From the NCBI GenBank assembly GCA_035289165.1, contig DATDYA010000024.1, positions 1-35,555 on the forward strand: 35,555 nucleotides of DNA, given 5' to 3'. This DNA comes from DATDYA01 sp035289165 (GTDB lineage Bacteria; Patescibacteriota; Patescibacteriia; Magasanikbacterales; GWA2-37-8). A program made the position numbers and the translations under genes. Shown here in pieces: positions 5,239 through 12,890 of the stretch (position 1 is its first letter; each line of letters begins with the position of its first letter). The notes below the pieces were generated by a model. It saw only the letters and a program-made list of their open reading frames with translations, was not told where the DNA came from and made no database searches.

Positions 5239-8037
5239 ATGTTGTTTGAACCACAAAAACCATTAAATATCCTCATTTGTCCGGTCTGTAAATCTACCGG
5301 TCAGTCGCGGTTTGGTAAATGTGAAGAATGCCGCGGTATGAGCATGGGTCATCTCGGGCGCGAGAAATTTTTGTTTTGGGGTCATTATTTAAATAGATAC
5401 AACTTGTCGTTATCTAAAGCGCGTCGAATTTTTAATAAGGTTCGCTTTTTAACGGTCTTAATTTTGTGGTTGAACACCTGGTTCTGGTTAGGATTGGCGG
5501 TTTACAAACGAGATATAATAACACCAGAATTGTTAATTCCAACCAACTGGTTAACACTATTTTCTTTGTTTACCCCTGGGCAAAAATTTGTTTTTTGGCT
5601 CGGCGCTTGGATACTGTTGTATTTGTGGTACCGAGATATTGTTGAGAAAAAGCATACCGGTGCGGTGGAAAAGTTTTCTTATGATGATAAAAAGAAAAGT
5701 CCGGAAGAAGAATTGGTAGATACTCCAGCTTGGAATAATTGGCAAGAGGTTTTGAAATTACCTGGTAGCAAAAGAAAAGATATTTCCAAAGCATTTACCG
5801 ACGAAGCGTTATCGGTGTTAGGCGAAGCGTATCGCTTGGCAGATAAAAATGGGTTTAGCACGGTTGAACCAATGCATCTTTTTTATGCCTTGTTATCTTT
5901 TAATCGGGTCAGTAATATTTTTATCCGTTTAGGCATACCAGCGAGTGTTTTACAAACTAATTTGTCTAAAGTAATCGTGAAGGATGAAAAATCCATTGTT
6001 TCAAAAGATAAGTTGGCTATGCCGCTTATCTCGACGGCCTTACAGCAGGTTATTTTCCAGGCTTACGAAGAGGCCTACGCTGGAAAACAGGAGTATGTTA
6101 GTGTAACGGAACTTTTACTTTCGACGGTTAAAGAAACACCGGCAATTCAAGAGATGTTGTATGACCTAGAGATAGATCGTCGTAAATTAGAAAATGTCGT
6201 GACCTGGGCCAGGATACGGGAAAAGATGTATCGAGATTACCAGAAATTCCGGACCGCAGCAGGACGTCGCTCAACCAAAGGTATGGACAAAGCGATGACC
6301 GCTGTCCAGACGCCATATTTAAATCAGTTTAGCGAGGACTTAACCATGCTTGCCCAGTTTGGCCATCTCGAGACCTGTGTCGCTCGAGACAAAGAAATGG
6401 AAGAGATATTCCGTGTTGTTGATGGTGGCGGTCAAAATGTAATCTTGGTGGGCGGAAATGGCGTTGGTAAGAAAAGCATTGTTGAAGGTTTGGCGCAAAG
6501 AATGGTGGAAGACAATGTCCCACATCGTTTGCAAGACAAGCGTTTGGTGCGTTTGTCGGTATCGTCACTACTCGCTGGCACAACGCCAGCTGGAGCGGTC
6601 GAAAGACTGATGGGGATAATGAACGACGTGGCCAGAGCCGGGAATATTATCTTGTTTATCCACAACATCCATGAATTAACCGGCGTGTCCGCCGGTGGAG
6701 AGGGCGGAAGTTTGGATGTAGCAGATTCTTTGGCAGAATCTTTACGGAATGGTAAGTTTTTAACCATTGCCACTTCCTCTACTCATGAATTTGGTCAGTT
6801 GATCGCTAACACCCCTTTGGGTGGTGTGTTTTCGAAAGTAGACATTAGGGAAATGGATGAAGACCAGGCGATCCAAGTATTAGAATCTAAGGTTGGTGGA
6901 GTGGAATACAAACAACAAGTATTTTTTTCATACGATGCCGTTGAAAAAGCCGTGGAGTTTGCGATGCGGTATATGCACGAAACCAGTTTGCCGGGTAGTG
7001 CGATAGAAATTATGCGGGAAGCCGCGGTATTTACGCGTAACAAAAAAGGAGCCAATGCCCTGGTTGGAAAAGAAGAGGTAGGAGCGGTTATAGCGGAGAA
7101 GACCGGTGTACCAGTAACAACTGTGTCGGCGGATGAGTCGACAAAATTATTGCGCTTGGAAGAAGAAATGCACAAGCGGGTGATTGGTCAAGAAGAAGCG
7201 GTTGGGCTTGTCGCCAACGCCCTGCGTCGGGCGCGCGCAGAAATGCGTTCGCAAAACCGACCGATGGCCAACTTTTTGTTTATGGGTCCAACCGGTGTTG
7301 GTAAAACCGAATTAGCAAAAACTATTGCCGAGGTATATTTTGGTGGTGAGAATCGGATGATTCGTCTCGATATGAGTGAGTTCCAAGATAAGCAGAGTGT
7401 TTACCGACTGATCGGCGCACCCAATGAAAAGGCGAGTGGCATTTTAACCGAAGCTGTTAAACACAATCCGTTTGGGATATTACTTTTGGATGAAATTGAG
7501 AAAGCTGATCACGACGTTTTAAACATCTTTTTGCAAGTCATGGACGATGGTCGTTTAACGGATAGTGTTGGGGAAGTGGTGGATTTCACCAATCTTATTA
7601 TTGTCGCGACATCTAATGCTGGCACTAGTTATGTTTCCGAGCAAATTAAAGCTGGGTTATCTAGTGAAGCGATTAAAGAGCGATTACTGCACGGTGAATT
7701 AGGTCAGTATTTTCGGCCAGAGTTTTTAAACCGTTTTGATGGCATTGTTTTGTTTAAACCATTGACTAAGGAAGATATTAAGAAGGTGGCAGGGTTGATG
7801 CTGAAAAAAGTCGCAAAGAATCTAGAAGAAAAGGGTGTGGAATTGAAAATTGATGATGCCGCCCTTGAATTTTTGGCTGGTATCGGCTATGATCCAGACT
7901 TTGGTGCCCGTCCGATGCGCCGAGCGATTCAGGAAAGGGTGGAGAACAAATTGGCCGAGCTTATTCTATCTGGTGGTTTAAAGCGACGGGATGTCGTTAA
8001 GGTTGGAGAAAATGGTTCGATAGATATTGTTAGCTAA
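5239..8037 (+). CDS. Membrane-anchored ClpC/ClpB-like AAA+ unfoldase with degenerate D1
   Basis: A 932-residue Hsp100-type protein with an unusual N-terminus. A four-cysteine zinc ribbon (C14, C17, C28, C31) is followed by two membrane spans (about 70-89 and 116-131), a Clp-N repeat domain (about 185-330), AAA+ D1 (about 380-600) and AAA+ D2 (about 645-925). D2 is intact: Walker A GPTGVGKTE (683-691), Walker B LLLDEIEKAD (DE 751-752), FRPEFLNRFD and GARPMRRAIQ. D1 is degenerate: its Walker A reads GGNGVGKKS (Lys in the Thr position) and the Walker B acidic pair is replaced by His-Asn in LFIHNIHEL (about 473-480). No clear ClpP-docking tripeptide loop is seen in D2. ATG 5239 is preferred over an overlapping TTG at 5233. 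Probably unfolds proteins at the membrane using D2 only. Confidence 0.9.
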   Translation: MLFEPQKPLNILICPVCKSTGQSRFGKCEECRGMSMGHLGREKFLFWGHYLNRYNLSLSKARRIFNKVRFLTVLILWLNTWFWLGLAVYKRDIITPELLIPTNWLTLFSLFTPGQKFVFWLGAWILLYLWYRDIVEKKHTGAVEKFSYDDKKKSPEEELVDTPAWNNWQEVLKLPGSKRKDISKAFTDEALSVLGEAYRLADKNGFSTVEPMHLFYALLSFNRVSNIFIRLGIPASVLQTNLSKVIVKDEKSIVSKDKLAMPLISTALQQVIFQAYEEAYAGKQEYVSVTELLLSTVKETPAIQEMLYDLEIDRRKLENVVTWARIREKMYRDYQKFRTAAGRRSTKGMDKAMTAVQTPYLNQFSEDLTMLAQFGHLETCVARDKEMEEIFRVVDGGGQNVILVGGNGVGKKSIVEGLAQRMVEDNVPHRLQDKRLVRLSVSSLLAGTTPAGAVERLMGIMNDVARAGNIILFIHNIHELTGVSAGGEGGSLDVADSLAESLRNGKFLTIATSSTHEFGQLIANTPLGGVFSKVDIREMDEDQAIQVLESKVGGVEYKQQVFFSYDAVEKAVEFAMRYMHETSLPGSAIEIMREAAVFTRNKKGANALVGKEEVGAVIAEKTGVPVTTVSADESTKLLRLEEEMHKRVIGQEEAVGLVANALRRARAEMRSQNRPMANFLFMGPTGVGKTELAKTIAEVYFGGENRMIRLDMSEFQDKQSVYRLIGAPNEKASGILTEAVKHNPFGILLLDEIEKADHDVLNIFLQVMDDGRLTDSVGEVVDFTNLIIVATSNAGTSYVSEQIKAGLSSEAIKERLLHGELGQYFRPEFLNRFDGIVLFKPLTKEDIKKVAGLMLKKVAKNLEEKGVELKIDDAALEFLAGIGYDPDFGARPMRRAIQERVENKLAELILSGGLKRRDVVKVGENGSIDIVS

Positions 8038-8043
8038 TAGATT

Positions 8044-9105
8044 ATGTTTTGGTATTTCTTTGCGTCTTTTTTCTTGGTTGTTCTGGTAGCGCCAGTAGTA
8101 AAAAATCTTGCCTTACGTCTCGGTGCGGTAGACCAACCAGATGAATTAAGAAAAAAGCACTTAAAACCAACACCGCTCCTCGGAGGAATAGCGGTTTTTT
8201 TTGTATTTTGGTTGGTGACTGGGTATTTAGTTTTTTTTACTGATCGGTTGAGTGCGGAAATCGCCCCTGCAAAATTTTTTGGGATTTTTGTCGCGAGTTT
8301 AATTATGGTTGCCGTCGGTGTTTGGGATGATATTAAAAATTTGTCGGTTAAGACTAGGTTAGCTATCGGATCACTAGCAATTTTAGTCGCTGTTTTATCT
8401 GGTCTAAAATTGGGAGGGATTACGAACCCGTTTGGAGGAATAATCCCTTTAAATTGGAAAACCTATGATTTAGGTTTATTAGGTAGTCTAGTTTTAATTG
8501 GTGATGTCTTGGCTTTTTTATGGTTGTTTGGAATTACTTATACAGCGAAAATATTGGACGGACTTGATGGCTTAACAGCAGGGATTATTTTTATCGGGTC
8601 GATGATGATTTTCTTCCTGACCCAAACCGATAAGTTTTACCAGCCAGAGGTTGGTGTGTTGGCGCTGGTATTAGCCGGGGTGTGTCTGGGATTTCTTTTG
8701 TTTAATTTTTACCCAGCCAAGATATTTTTAGGCGAAAGCGGGGGACTGTTCTTGGGATTTATGCTAGGAGTACTCGCGATTATTTCTGGTGGTAAAATTG
8801 CGACTGCCCTACTAGCACTAGCGGTGCCATTATTGGATTTATTGCGTGTTATCATTACCCGCTGGCGCAAAGGGAAAAAGATTTTTGAAGGTGATCGCGA
8901 ACATTTACATTTTCGTCTGATTGACGCTGGGTTAAGTCATCGCCAAGCTGTTTTGTTTTTTTATTTTGTCGCTAGCATTTTTGGGGTTACCACCTTGTTC
9001 TTGCAAAGCGCCATGAAATTAGTTACTTTATTGTTACTGGGCGTAGCGATGCTCGCGGTTGGATGGTGGCTAAACCGAATCGCGCGAGTTAGTAAACAAA
9101 ATTAA
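8044..9105 (+). CDS. WecA/TagO/MraY-family polyprenyl-phosphate sugar-1-phosphate transferase
   Basis: A 353-residue polytopic membrane enzyme of glycosyltransferase family 4, which moves a sugar-1-phosphate from a UDP-sugar to undecaprenyl phosphate. Family motifs are in order: HLKPTPLLGGIA (39-50), the metal-binding GVWDDIKNLS (92-101, Asp95-Asp96), KILDGLDGL (169-177), FLGESGGLF (228-236) and the nucleotide-contacting DREHLHFRLIDAGLSHRQ (284-301). About ten hydrophobic spans are visible. Two deviations: the usual Asn-Leu-Ile-Asp at the third motif is Lys-Ile-Leu-Asp, and the usual GDSG is GESG. The HLH motif favours the WecA/TagO branch over MraY. It follows the Clp ATPase by 6 bases and probably starts a lipid-linked glycan. 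Confidence 0.9.
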   Translation: MFWYFFASFFLVVLVAPVVKNLALRLGAVDQPDELRKKHLKPTPLLGGIAVFFVFWLVTGYLVFFTDRLSAEIAPAKFFGIFVASLIMVAVGVWDDIKNLSVKTRLAIGSLAILVAVLSGLKLGGITNPFGGIIPLNWKTYDLGLLGSLVLIGDVLAFLWLFGITYTAKILDGLDGLTAGIIFIGSMMIFFLTQTDKFYQPEVGVLALVLAGVCLGFLLFNFYPAKIFLGESGGLFLGFMLGVLAIISGGKIATALLALAVPLLDLLRVIITRWRKGKKIFEGDREHLHFRLIDAGLSHRQAVLFFYFVASIFGVTTLFLQSAMKLVTLLLLGVAMLAVGWWLNRIARVSKQN

Positions 9106-9106
9106 T

Positions 9107-9589
9107 ATGTTTTTAAGAAGAAATAAAGAAGGACAGACTTTTAACAAATGGTATTTAATCCTGCTACTTATTTTTATTGCCATTGGGGTCGGGCTAAAAT
9201 TGTATGGTTTACGTTGGCCAACGGCCAAGGTAGTGTTTGGAGACAAACAAATCGAGGTGCTGGTGGCTGACACAGCTCGTCACCGTTATGCTGGTCTTGG
9301 TAACAGGAGCGATCCGGGTGAATATGATGGAATGTTGTTTGTTTTTCCTTCAGTTGGAAGTCACGGGATTGTCATGCGCGACATGCAGTTTTCGATTGAC
9401 ATAGTCTGGTTAAACGATGGCAAAGTAGTAGATATTGCCCCGAATGTACCAACTGAGCCGGGGATAGCGGAAAAAGATCTAATGGTCTACTGGCCACGAG
9501 TACCCGCGGCTTTGGTCCTGGAATTACCGGCGGGTTATGCAATGGAAAATGACCTTAAAATAGGGGATCAGGTGGAGGTTTTGGATTAA
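9107..9589 (+). CDS. Membrane-anchored DUF192 protein
   Basis: A 160-residue protein with one N-terminal membrane anchor (about 16-33) and an exported DUF192 domain. The signature region is clear: the YAGLGNRSDPGEYDGMLFVF stretch, then HGIVMRDMQFSIDIVWL, and a C-terminal ALVLELPAGYAMENDLKIGD that matches the family's usual ending (leucine-rich strand, then a loop with gly-asp). The biochemical role of DUF192 is poorly defined. It begins 1 base after the WecA-like gene's stop and most likely shares its transcript. It is the last gene before the rplU promoter. Confidence 0.85.
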   Translation: MFLRRNKEGQTFNKWYLILLLIFIAIGVGLKLYGLRWPTAKVVFGDKQIEVLVADTARHRYAGLGNRSDPGEYDGMLFVFPSVGSHGIVMRDMQFSIDIVWLNDGKVVDIAPNVPTEPGIAEKDLMVYWPRVPAALVLELPAGYAMENDLKIGDQVEVLD

Positions 9590-9615
9590 AATTTAACCTG
9601 TCCACAACCAGATAT

Positions 9616-9644
9616 TTGACAAAAAAGGCAAAATGCTCTAAACT
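9616..9644 (+). promoter_or_regulatory. rplU promoter
   Basis: TTGACA (9616-9621), 17-base spacer, TAAACT (9639-9644). Transcription should start near 9651, leaving a leader of about 36 bases without a Shine-Dalgarno site. Confidence 0.75.
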
Positions 9645-9686
9645 AAGCCCTACTTAAGCCCCGAATATATCTAATTTTAGAAATCT

Positions 9687-9992
9687 ATGTTAGCAGTTAT
9701 TGCAACCGGTGGAAAACAATATCTTGTTAAGACCGGTGACAGTTTAAAAATTGAAAAGCTTGAAGCCAAAGAAGGCGAAAAGATCTCTTTTGATAAGATT
9801 CTTTTAACCGCCGATGATGATGGTGGAAATGTAAAAATCGGTATGCCTTTTTTAGAGGGTATTACTTTGGAAGCGACCGTGGTTAAACAAGGACGTGCCA
9901 AGAAGGTCCGCGTTGAAAAGTTCAAGCGAAAAGTCCGTTACCACAAAGTGTATGGACACCGACAGCATTTTACGGAGGTAAAAGTAGCGTAA
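9687..9992 (+). CDS. rplU: Large-subunit ribosomal protein L21
   Basis: A 101-residue protein with the L21 pattern: AVIATGGKQYLVKTGD at the N-terminus, a beta-barrel middle, and the basic C-terminus KVRVEKFKRKVRYHKVYGHRQ ending in FTEVKV. Length is the family norm. L21 binds 23S rRNA in the large subunit. Commonly rplU is followed by rpmA (L27), but here a terminator and then a convergent gene follow, so rpmA must be elsewhere. It has its own promoter (TTGACA/TAAACT) and terminator, so it is a single-gene unit. Confidence 0.95.
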   Translation: MLAVIATGGKQYLVKTGDSLKIEKLEAKEGEKISFDKILLTADDDGGNVKIGMPFLEGITLEATVVKQGRAKKVRVEKFKRKVRYHKVYGHRQHFTEVKVA

Positions 9993-10004
9993 ATATATAT
10001 TTAA

Positions 10005-10034
10005 AACACCAGCCTTAGCGGGCCGGTGTTTTTT
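10005..10034 (+). terminator. rplU terminator
   Basis: AACACC-A-GCC pairs with GGC-C-GGTGTT across a 6-base loop (one mismatch), followed by T residues. It lies between convergent genes; the opposite strand has only a short T run, so it chiefly serves rplU. Confidence 0.85.
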
Positions 10035-10036
10035 CT

Positions 10037-10318
10037 TTATATTGTTTCTAGATCGCCTTCAGAAGTTTGGGCTGGCGCGAGTAAGCCATAGATTTTTGTT
10101 TTTAGAGCGGCCATAACTCCAGCGTCTATTTTTTCTGCTTTCATTTCTCTCATCAATTCTTTTAATTTTTCGTCTACAAATCGGCGGGCGTCGTCCGCGG
10201 TGTGTATTTGTTGTAATCTTTTATTATCTCGGTGACGAAAGACTGCGGCTTCTAAATCCGCTATTTCTTGAGTGGCTAGTTCCGGATTAAATGTTTGTGG
10301 TGCTCTGTCTGGTGGCAT
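10037..10318 (-). CDS. Hypothetical helical protein, last gene of the dnaB operon
   Basis: A 93-residue protein without a recognisable domain. It is largely helical and charged (ADLEAAVFRHRDNKRLQQIH, then a lysine/glutamate-rich helix), with no membrane span or cysteine cluster. It lies 18 bases behind recR on the same strand, so it is probably transcribed with dnaB, ybaB and recR. No Shine-Dalgarno site precedes the ATG. Coding character (balanced amino acids, tight spacing) supports it as real, but its function is unknown. Confidence 0.6.
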   Translation of the reverse strand: MPPDRAPQTFNPELATQEIADLEAAVFRHRDNKRLQQIHTADDARRFVDEKLKELMREMKAEKIDAGVMAALKTKIYGLLAPAQTSEGDLETI

Positions 10319-10336
10319 ATTAAAATAATTAATTAT

Positions 10337-10939
10337 TTAAATTATTGAACGATTTTTAAAGGCGCTACCTAAGGTTATTTCATCGGCATATTGTAAGTCG
10401 CTGCCCATTGGCAACCCACGGGCGAGGCGTGAGACTTTTGTTTCGTTGTTAATATTTTTTATCTCTCGTTCTAAATATAACATAGTGGTTTCCCCAGGTA
10501 AATCCGGGTTGAGAGCCAGAATAATTTCTTTGGGTTTTGGTTCTTTGTCTAAACGAACAAAAAATTCTTTTAATTTTAAATCTTGCCAGGTATCGTCTTT
10601 GTTCGGATCGACTAGGCCGCGAAGAATATGGTAAACCCCCTTGAATTCGCCGGTACGCTCAATAACGGGAATTGATTGCGGATCACTTACCACACAGATC
10701 ATGGTTTTATCTCGAGCGGGATCACGGCAAATAGGGCAAGGATTGGTTTCGCTAAAATCCCAACAAGTCTCACAGCTTTTCACTTTGTCCATGACTTCTT
10801 TTAGGGCGAGGAGTAGTTCGCCAACTTCTCGTTTACCAGCTTTGAGCCAATAAAAAACAAATCTTTCAGCGGTATGTTGACCAACCGAGGGAAGTTTTTT
10901 AAGCTCCTTGATCAGTTTGTCGATCGTTGGGGAGTACAT
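10337..10939 (-). CDS. recR: Recombination mediator RecR
   Basis: A 200-residue RecR, which with RecO and RecF loads RecA onto single-stranded gaps. Order of elements: N-terminal helix-hairpin-helix (LPSVGQHTAERFVFYWL, about 16-32), a four-cysteine zinc finger (C56, C59, C68, C71), and a Toprim domain opening with ICVVSDPQSIPVIERTGEF. The C-terminal signature is SRLARGLPMGSDLQYADEITL. Length is standard. It lies 4 bases behind ybaB, the usual ybaB-recR pairing, but dnaX, the common third partner, is replaced upstream by dnaB. Confidence 0.95.
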   Translation of the reverse strand: MYSPTIDKLIKELKKLPSVGQHTAERFVFYWLKAGKREVGELLLALKEVMDKVKSCETCWDFSETNPCPICRDPARDKTMICVVSDPQSIPVIERTGEFKGVYHILRGLVDPNKDDTWQDLKLKEFFVRLDKEPKPKEIILALNPDLPGETTMLYLEREIKNINNETKVSRLARGLPMGSDLQYADEITLGSAFKNRSII

Positions 10940-10943
10940 GATT

Positions 10944-11249
10944 TTACTTCATTCCCGGTAGATTGAATTCACCGGATTGTTGCATTTTCATGGCGAGGGT
11001 TCGTTGGATTTTTTTCTTAGCATCTTCATGAGCATCTTTGATCGCAACGATGAGTTTATCTTTTTGCTCTTTACCCATCATTTCATCGTCAATCGCGAGA
11101 CCGGTAATTTTAAAAGTTCCGTCCATGGTTAGTACGACTTTGTCTCCGGCCGCTCGGACTGTAACCGATTCTTGGCTCATCATTGACTCCATCTTTTTTC
11201 CTTGTTCGCGTAAATCCTTGAACTGTTTTAATTTGGATAACATTGACAT
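10944..11249 (-). CDS. YbaB/EbfC nucleoid-associated protein
   Basis: A 101-residue protein of the YbaB/EbfC family, small DNA-binding dimers with a tweezer-like shape. The helical N-terminus (LSKLKQFKDLREQGKKMESMM), the central strands (VTVRAAGDKVVLTMDGTFKITGLAID) and the helical end with Met-rich MKMQQSGEFNLPGM match the family. The position directly before recR is the family's classical context and supports a role in DNA repair or nucleoid organisation. A second in-frame ATG two codons in would shorten it slightly. Confidence 0.9.
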   Translation of the reverse strand: MSMLSKLKQFKDLREQGKKMESMMSQESVTVRAAGDKVVLTMDGTFKITGLAIDDEMMGKEQKDKLIVAIKDAHEDAKKKIQRTLAMKMQQSGEFNLPGMK

Positions 11250-11276
11250 AGTTATTGGTAATTAACTTAATATTTA

Positions 11277-12740
11277 TTAAAATTGTGGCTCTTCATCAGT
11301 TTTTGGTTTTTGGAAAGCCGACTTTGGTTTTAAGACAGTGGGCATTGGTCCAGAGTCGCCATTGGCATGATTGGCAAAGTTGGTGTCCATGTTGCGGAAC
11401 GAGGTGAATTGTTCGTTAAAGATCATCTTAATGACGCCGGTTGGACCATTTCTGTGTTTGGCGATATGGATTTCCGCTAAGTATCGTTCATCGGGTGGAA
11501 CTTCTTCGATCCGGTAGTTGCGATCGGCGGATTTGCGGTAGATAAACATTACGACGTCAGCATCTTGCTCAATGGAACCGCTTTCACGCAGGTGAGATAG
11601 TTTCGGGATAGCTGGTTTACTTTGTTCTACCACACGAGACAGCTGAGACAAAGCAATAACTGGAATATTCAGTTCACGAGCGATACCTTTTAAGCCACGG
11701 GTAATTTCAGCCACTTCTTGGACGCGATTCTCTGAATCACCACTTGAGTCCATAAGCTGCAAGTAGTCAATGACGATCAGGCCCAGGCCGTATTCGGCTT
11801 GTAACCGTCTGGCTTTAGTTCGGATCTGCAAAATGTTAATATTTGGCGTGTCATCAATAAAAATCTTGGCTTCCGACAACGCGCCAATCGCGTGACCAAT
11901 TCTCGGGAAGTCATCGTCTTCAGGGCGATCGGAAAGATTACCCGTCCGCATCTTCCACAGGTCCACATTGGCTTCGGCGCAAAGCAAACGGTCGACCAGT
12001 TGTTCTTTGCTCATTTCGAGTGAGAAAAAGCCAACTGGTACTTTGGATTTTACCCCGACATGGCGGACAATGTCGAGCGCAAAGGAGGTTTTACCAACTG
12101 ATGGGCGAGCGGCCAAGATAACAAGGTCAGACTTTTGTAAGCCAGCCAGTAGATTGTCCAGTTGATGAAAGCCGGTCGGAATACCGCGCAATTGGCCTTT
12201 GTTTTTATGTAGTTCATCAATGCGGTCAAAAGCATCGGCTAAGACGTTTCTGATCGGAGTAAAGGATTGTTTAAAATATATTTGTGATACACCAAATAGA
12301 TGTTGTTGGGCCTGGTCAAGAACTTTTTGGATGTCTTCAGTTTCTTCTTCAAAAGAGAGTTTGGTAATTTCTTGGGAGGCGGTTAGTAAACGGCGGCGAG
12401 TCGCTTTGCGGTGGATGATGTGGGCGTAGTGAATGATGTTGGACGAAGTCGCTACAGCGTTGGTTAAAGCGGCGAGGTAAGTACGTCCACCGATCCTTTC
12501 CAAGATACTTTTTTCTTCCAAACGATTGCTTAAGGTAATGATGTCGATTGGACTGTTGCCGGAATATAGGTCGAGAATAGTTTCGTAAATGAGTTCGTGA
12601 TTTTTGCTATAAAAATCATCCGGACGGATCAGATCGGCAATTTTTAAGATGCCGTCCTTGTCAATTAAAAGAGAACCGAGGAAAGACATCTCGGCCTCCA
12701 GGCTTTGTGGTGGAATACGTTCGGTGTGAGTTATGTCCAT
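11277..12740 (-). CDS. dnaB: Replicative DNA helicase DnaB
   Basis: A 487-residue hexameric 5'-3' helicase that unwinds DNA at the replication fork. The N-terminal helical domain (PPQSLEAEMSFLGSLL onwards, about 10-110) and linker precede a RecA-like domain with Walker A ARPSVGKTS (211-219), a FFSLEMSKEQL motif, Walker B LIVIDYLQLM, and the SQLSR and hexamer-interface HLRESGSIEQDADVV segments. No intein interrupts it. The C-terminal 40 residues are low-complexity and variable. It is first in a minus-strand operon dnaB-ybaB-recR-unknown. The start lies close behind AT-rich sequence with a possible weak -10 (TATACT), suggesting a very short leader. Confidence 0.95.
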   Translation of the reverse strand: MDITHTERIPPQSLEAEMSFLGSLLIDKDGILKIADLIRPDDFYSKNHELIYETILDLYSGNSPIDIITLSNRLEEKSILERIGGRTYLAALTNAVATSSNIIHYAHIIHRKATRRRLLTASQEITKLSFEEETEDIQKVLDQAQQHLFGVSQIYFKQSFTPIRNVLADAFDRIDELHKNKGQLRGIPTGFHQLDNLLAGLQKSDLVILAARPSVGKTSFALDIVRHVGVKSKVPVGFFSLEMSKEQLVDRLLCAEANVDLWKMRTGNLSDRPEDDDFPRIGHAIGALSEAKIFIDDTPNINILQIRTKARRLQAEYGLGLIVIDYLQLMDSSGDSENRVQEVAEITRGLKGIARELNIPVIALSQLSRVVEQSKPAIPKLSHLRESGSIEQDADVVMFIYRKSADRNYRIEEVPPDERYLAEIHIAKHRNGPTGVIKMIFNEQFTSFRNMDTNFANHANGDSGPMPTVLKPKSAFQKPKTDEEPQF

Positions 12741-12840
12741 AGTGGAGTATATATTAACCTATTTCAACTGTGTTCCGCAATAGAGAAAAAGGGCCAAGTG
12801 GGTATAACATGTGCATAGTTATGGGGACAGGGAACCGGGC

Positions 12841-12869
12841 TTGGCGTTTTTTAGGTTTTTGTATATAAT
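12841..12869 (+). promoter_or_regulatory. Promoter for the polytopic membrane protein
   Basis: TTGGCG (12841-12846), 17-base spacer, TATAAT (12864-12869). It lies in the divergent space between dnaB and the gene at 12891 and gives a leader of roughly 15 bases. Confidence 0.65.
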
Positions 12870-12890
12870 ACAGGGAAAATGTAGCCAATT

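Noticed and set aside
6656..6664. DnaA box TTATCCACA inside the Clp gene
   Set aside because: Single copy within a coding region whose codons explain it; probably chance.
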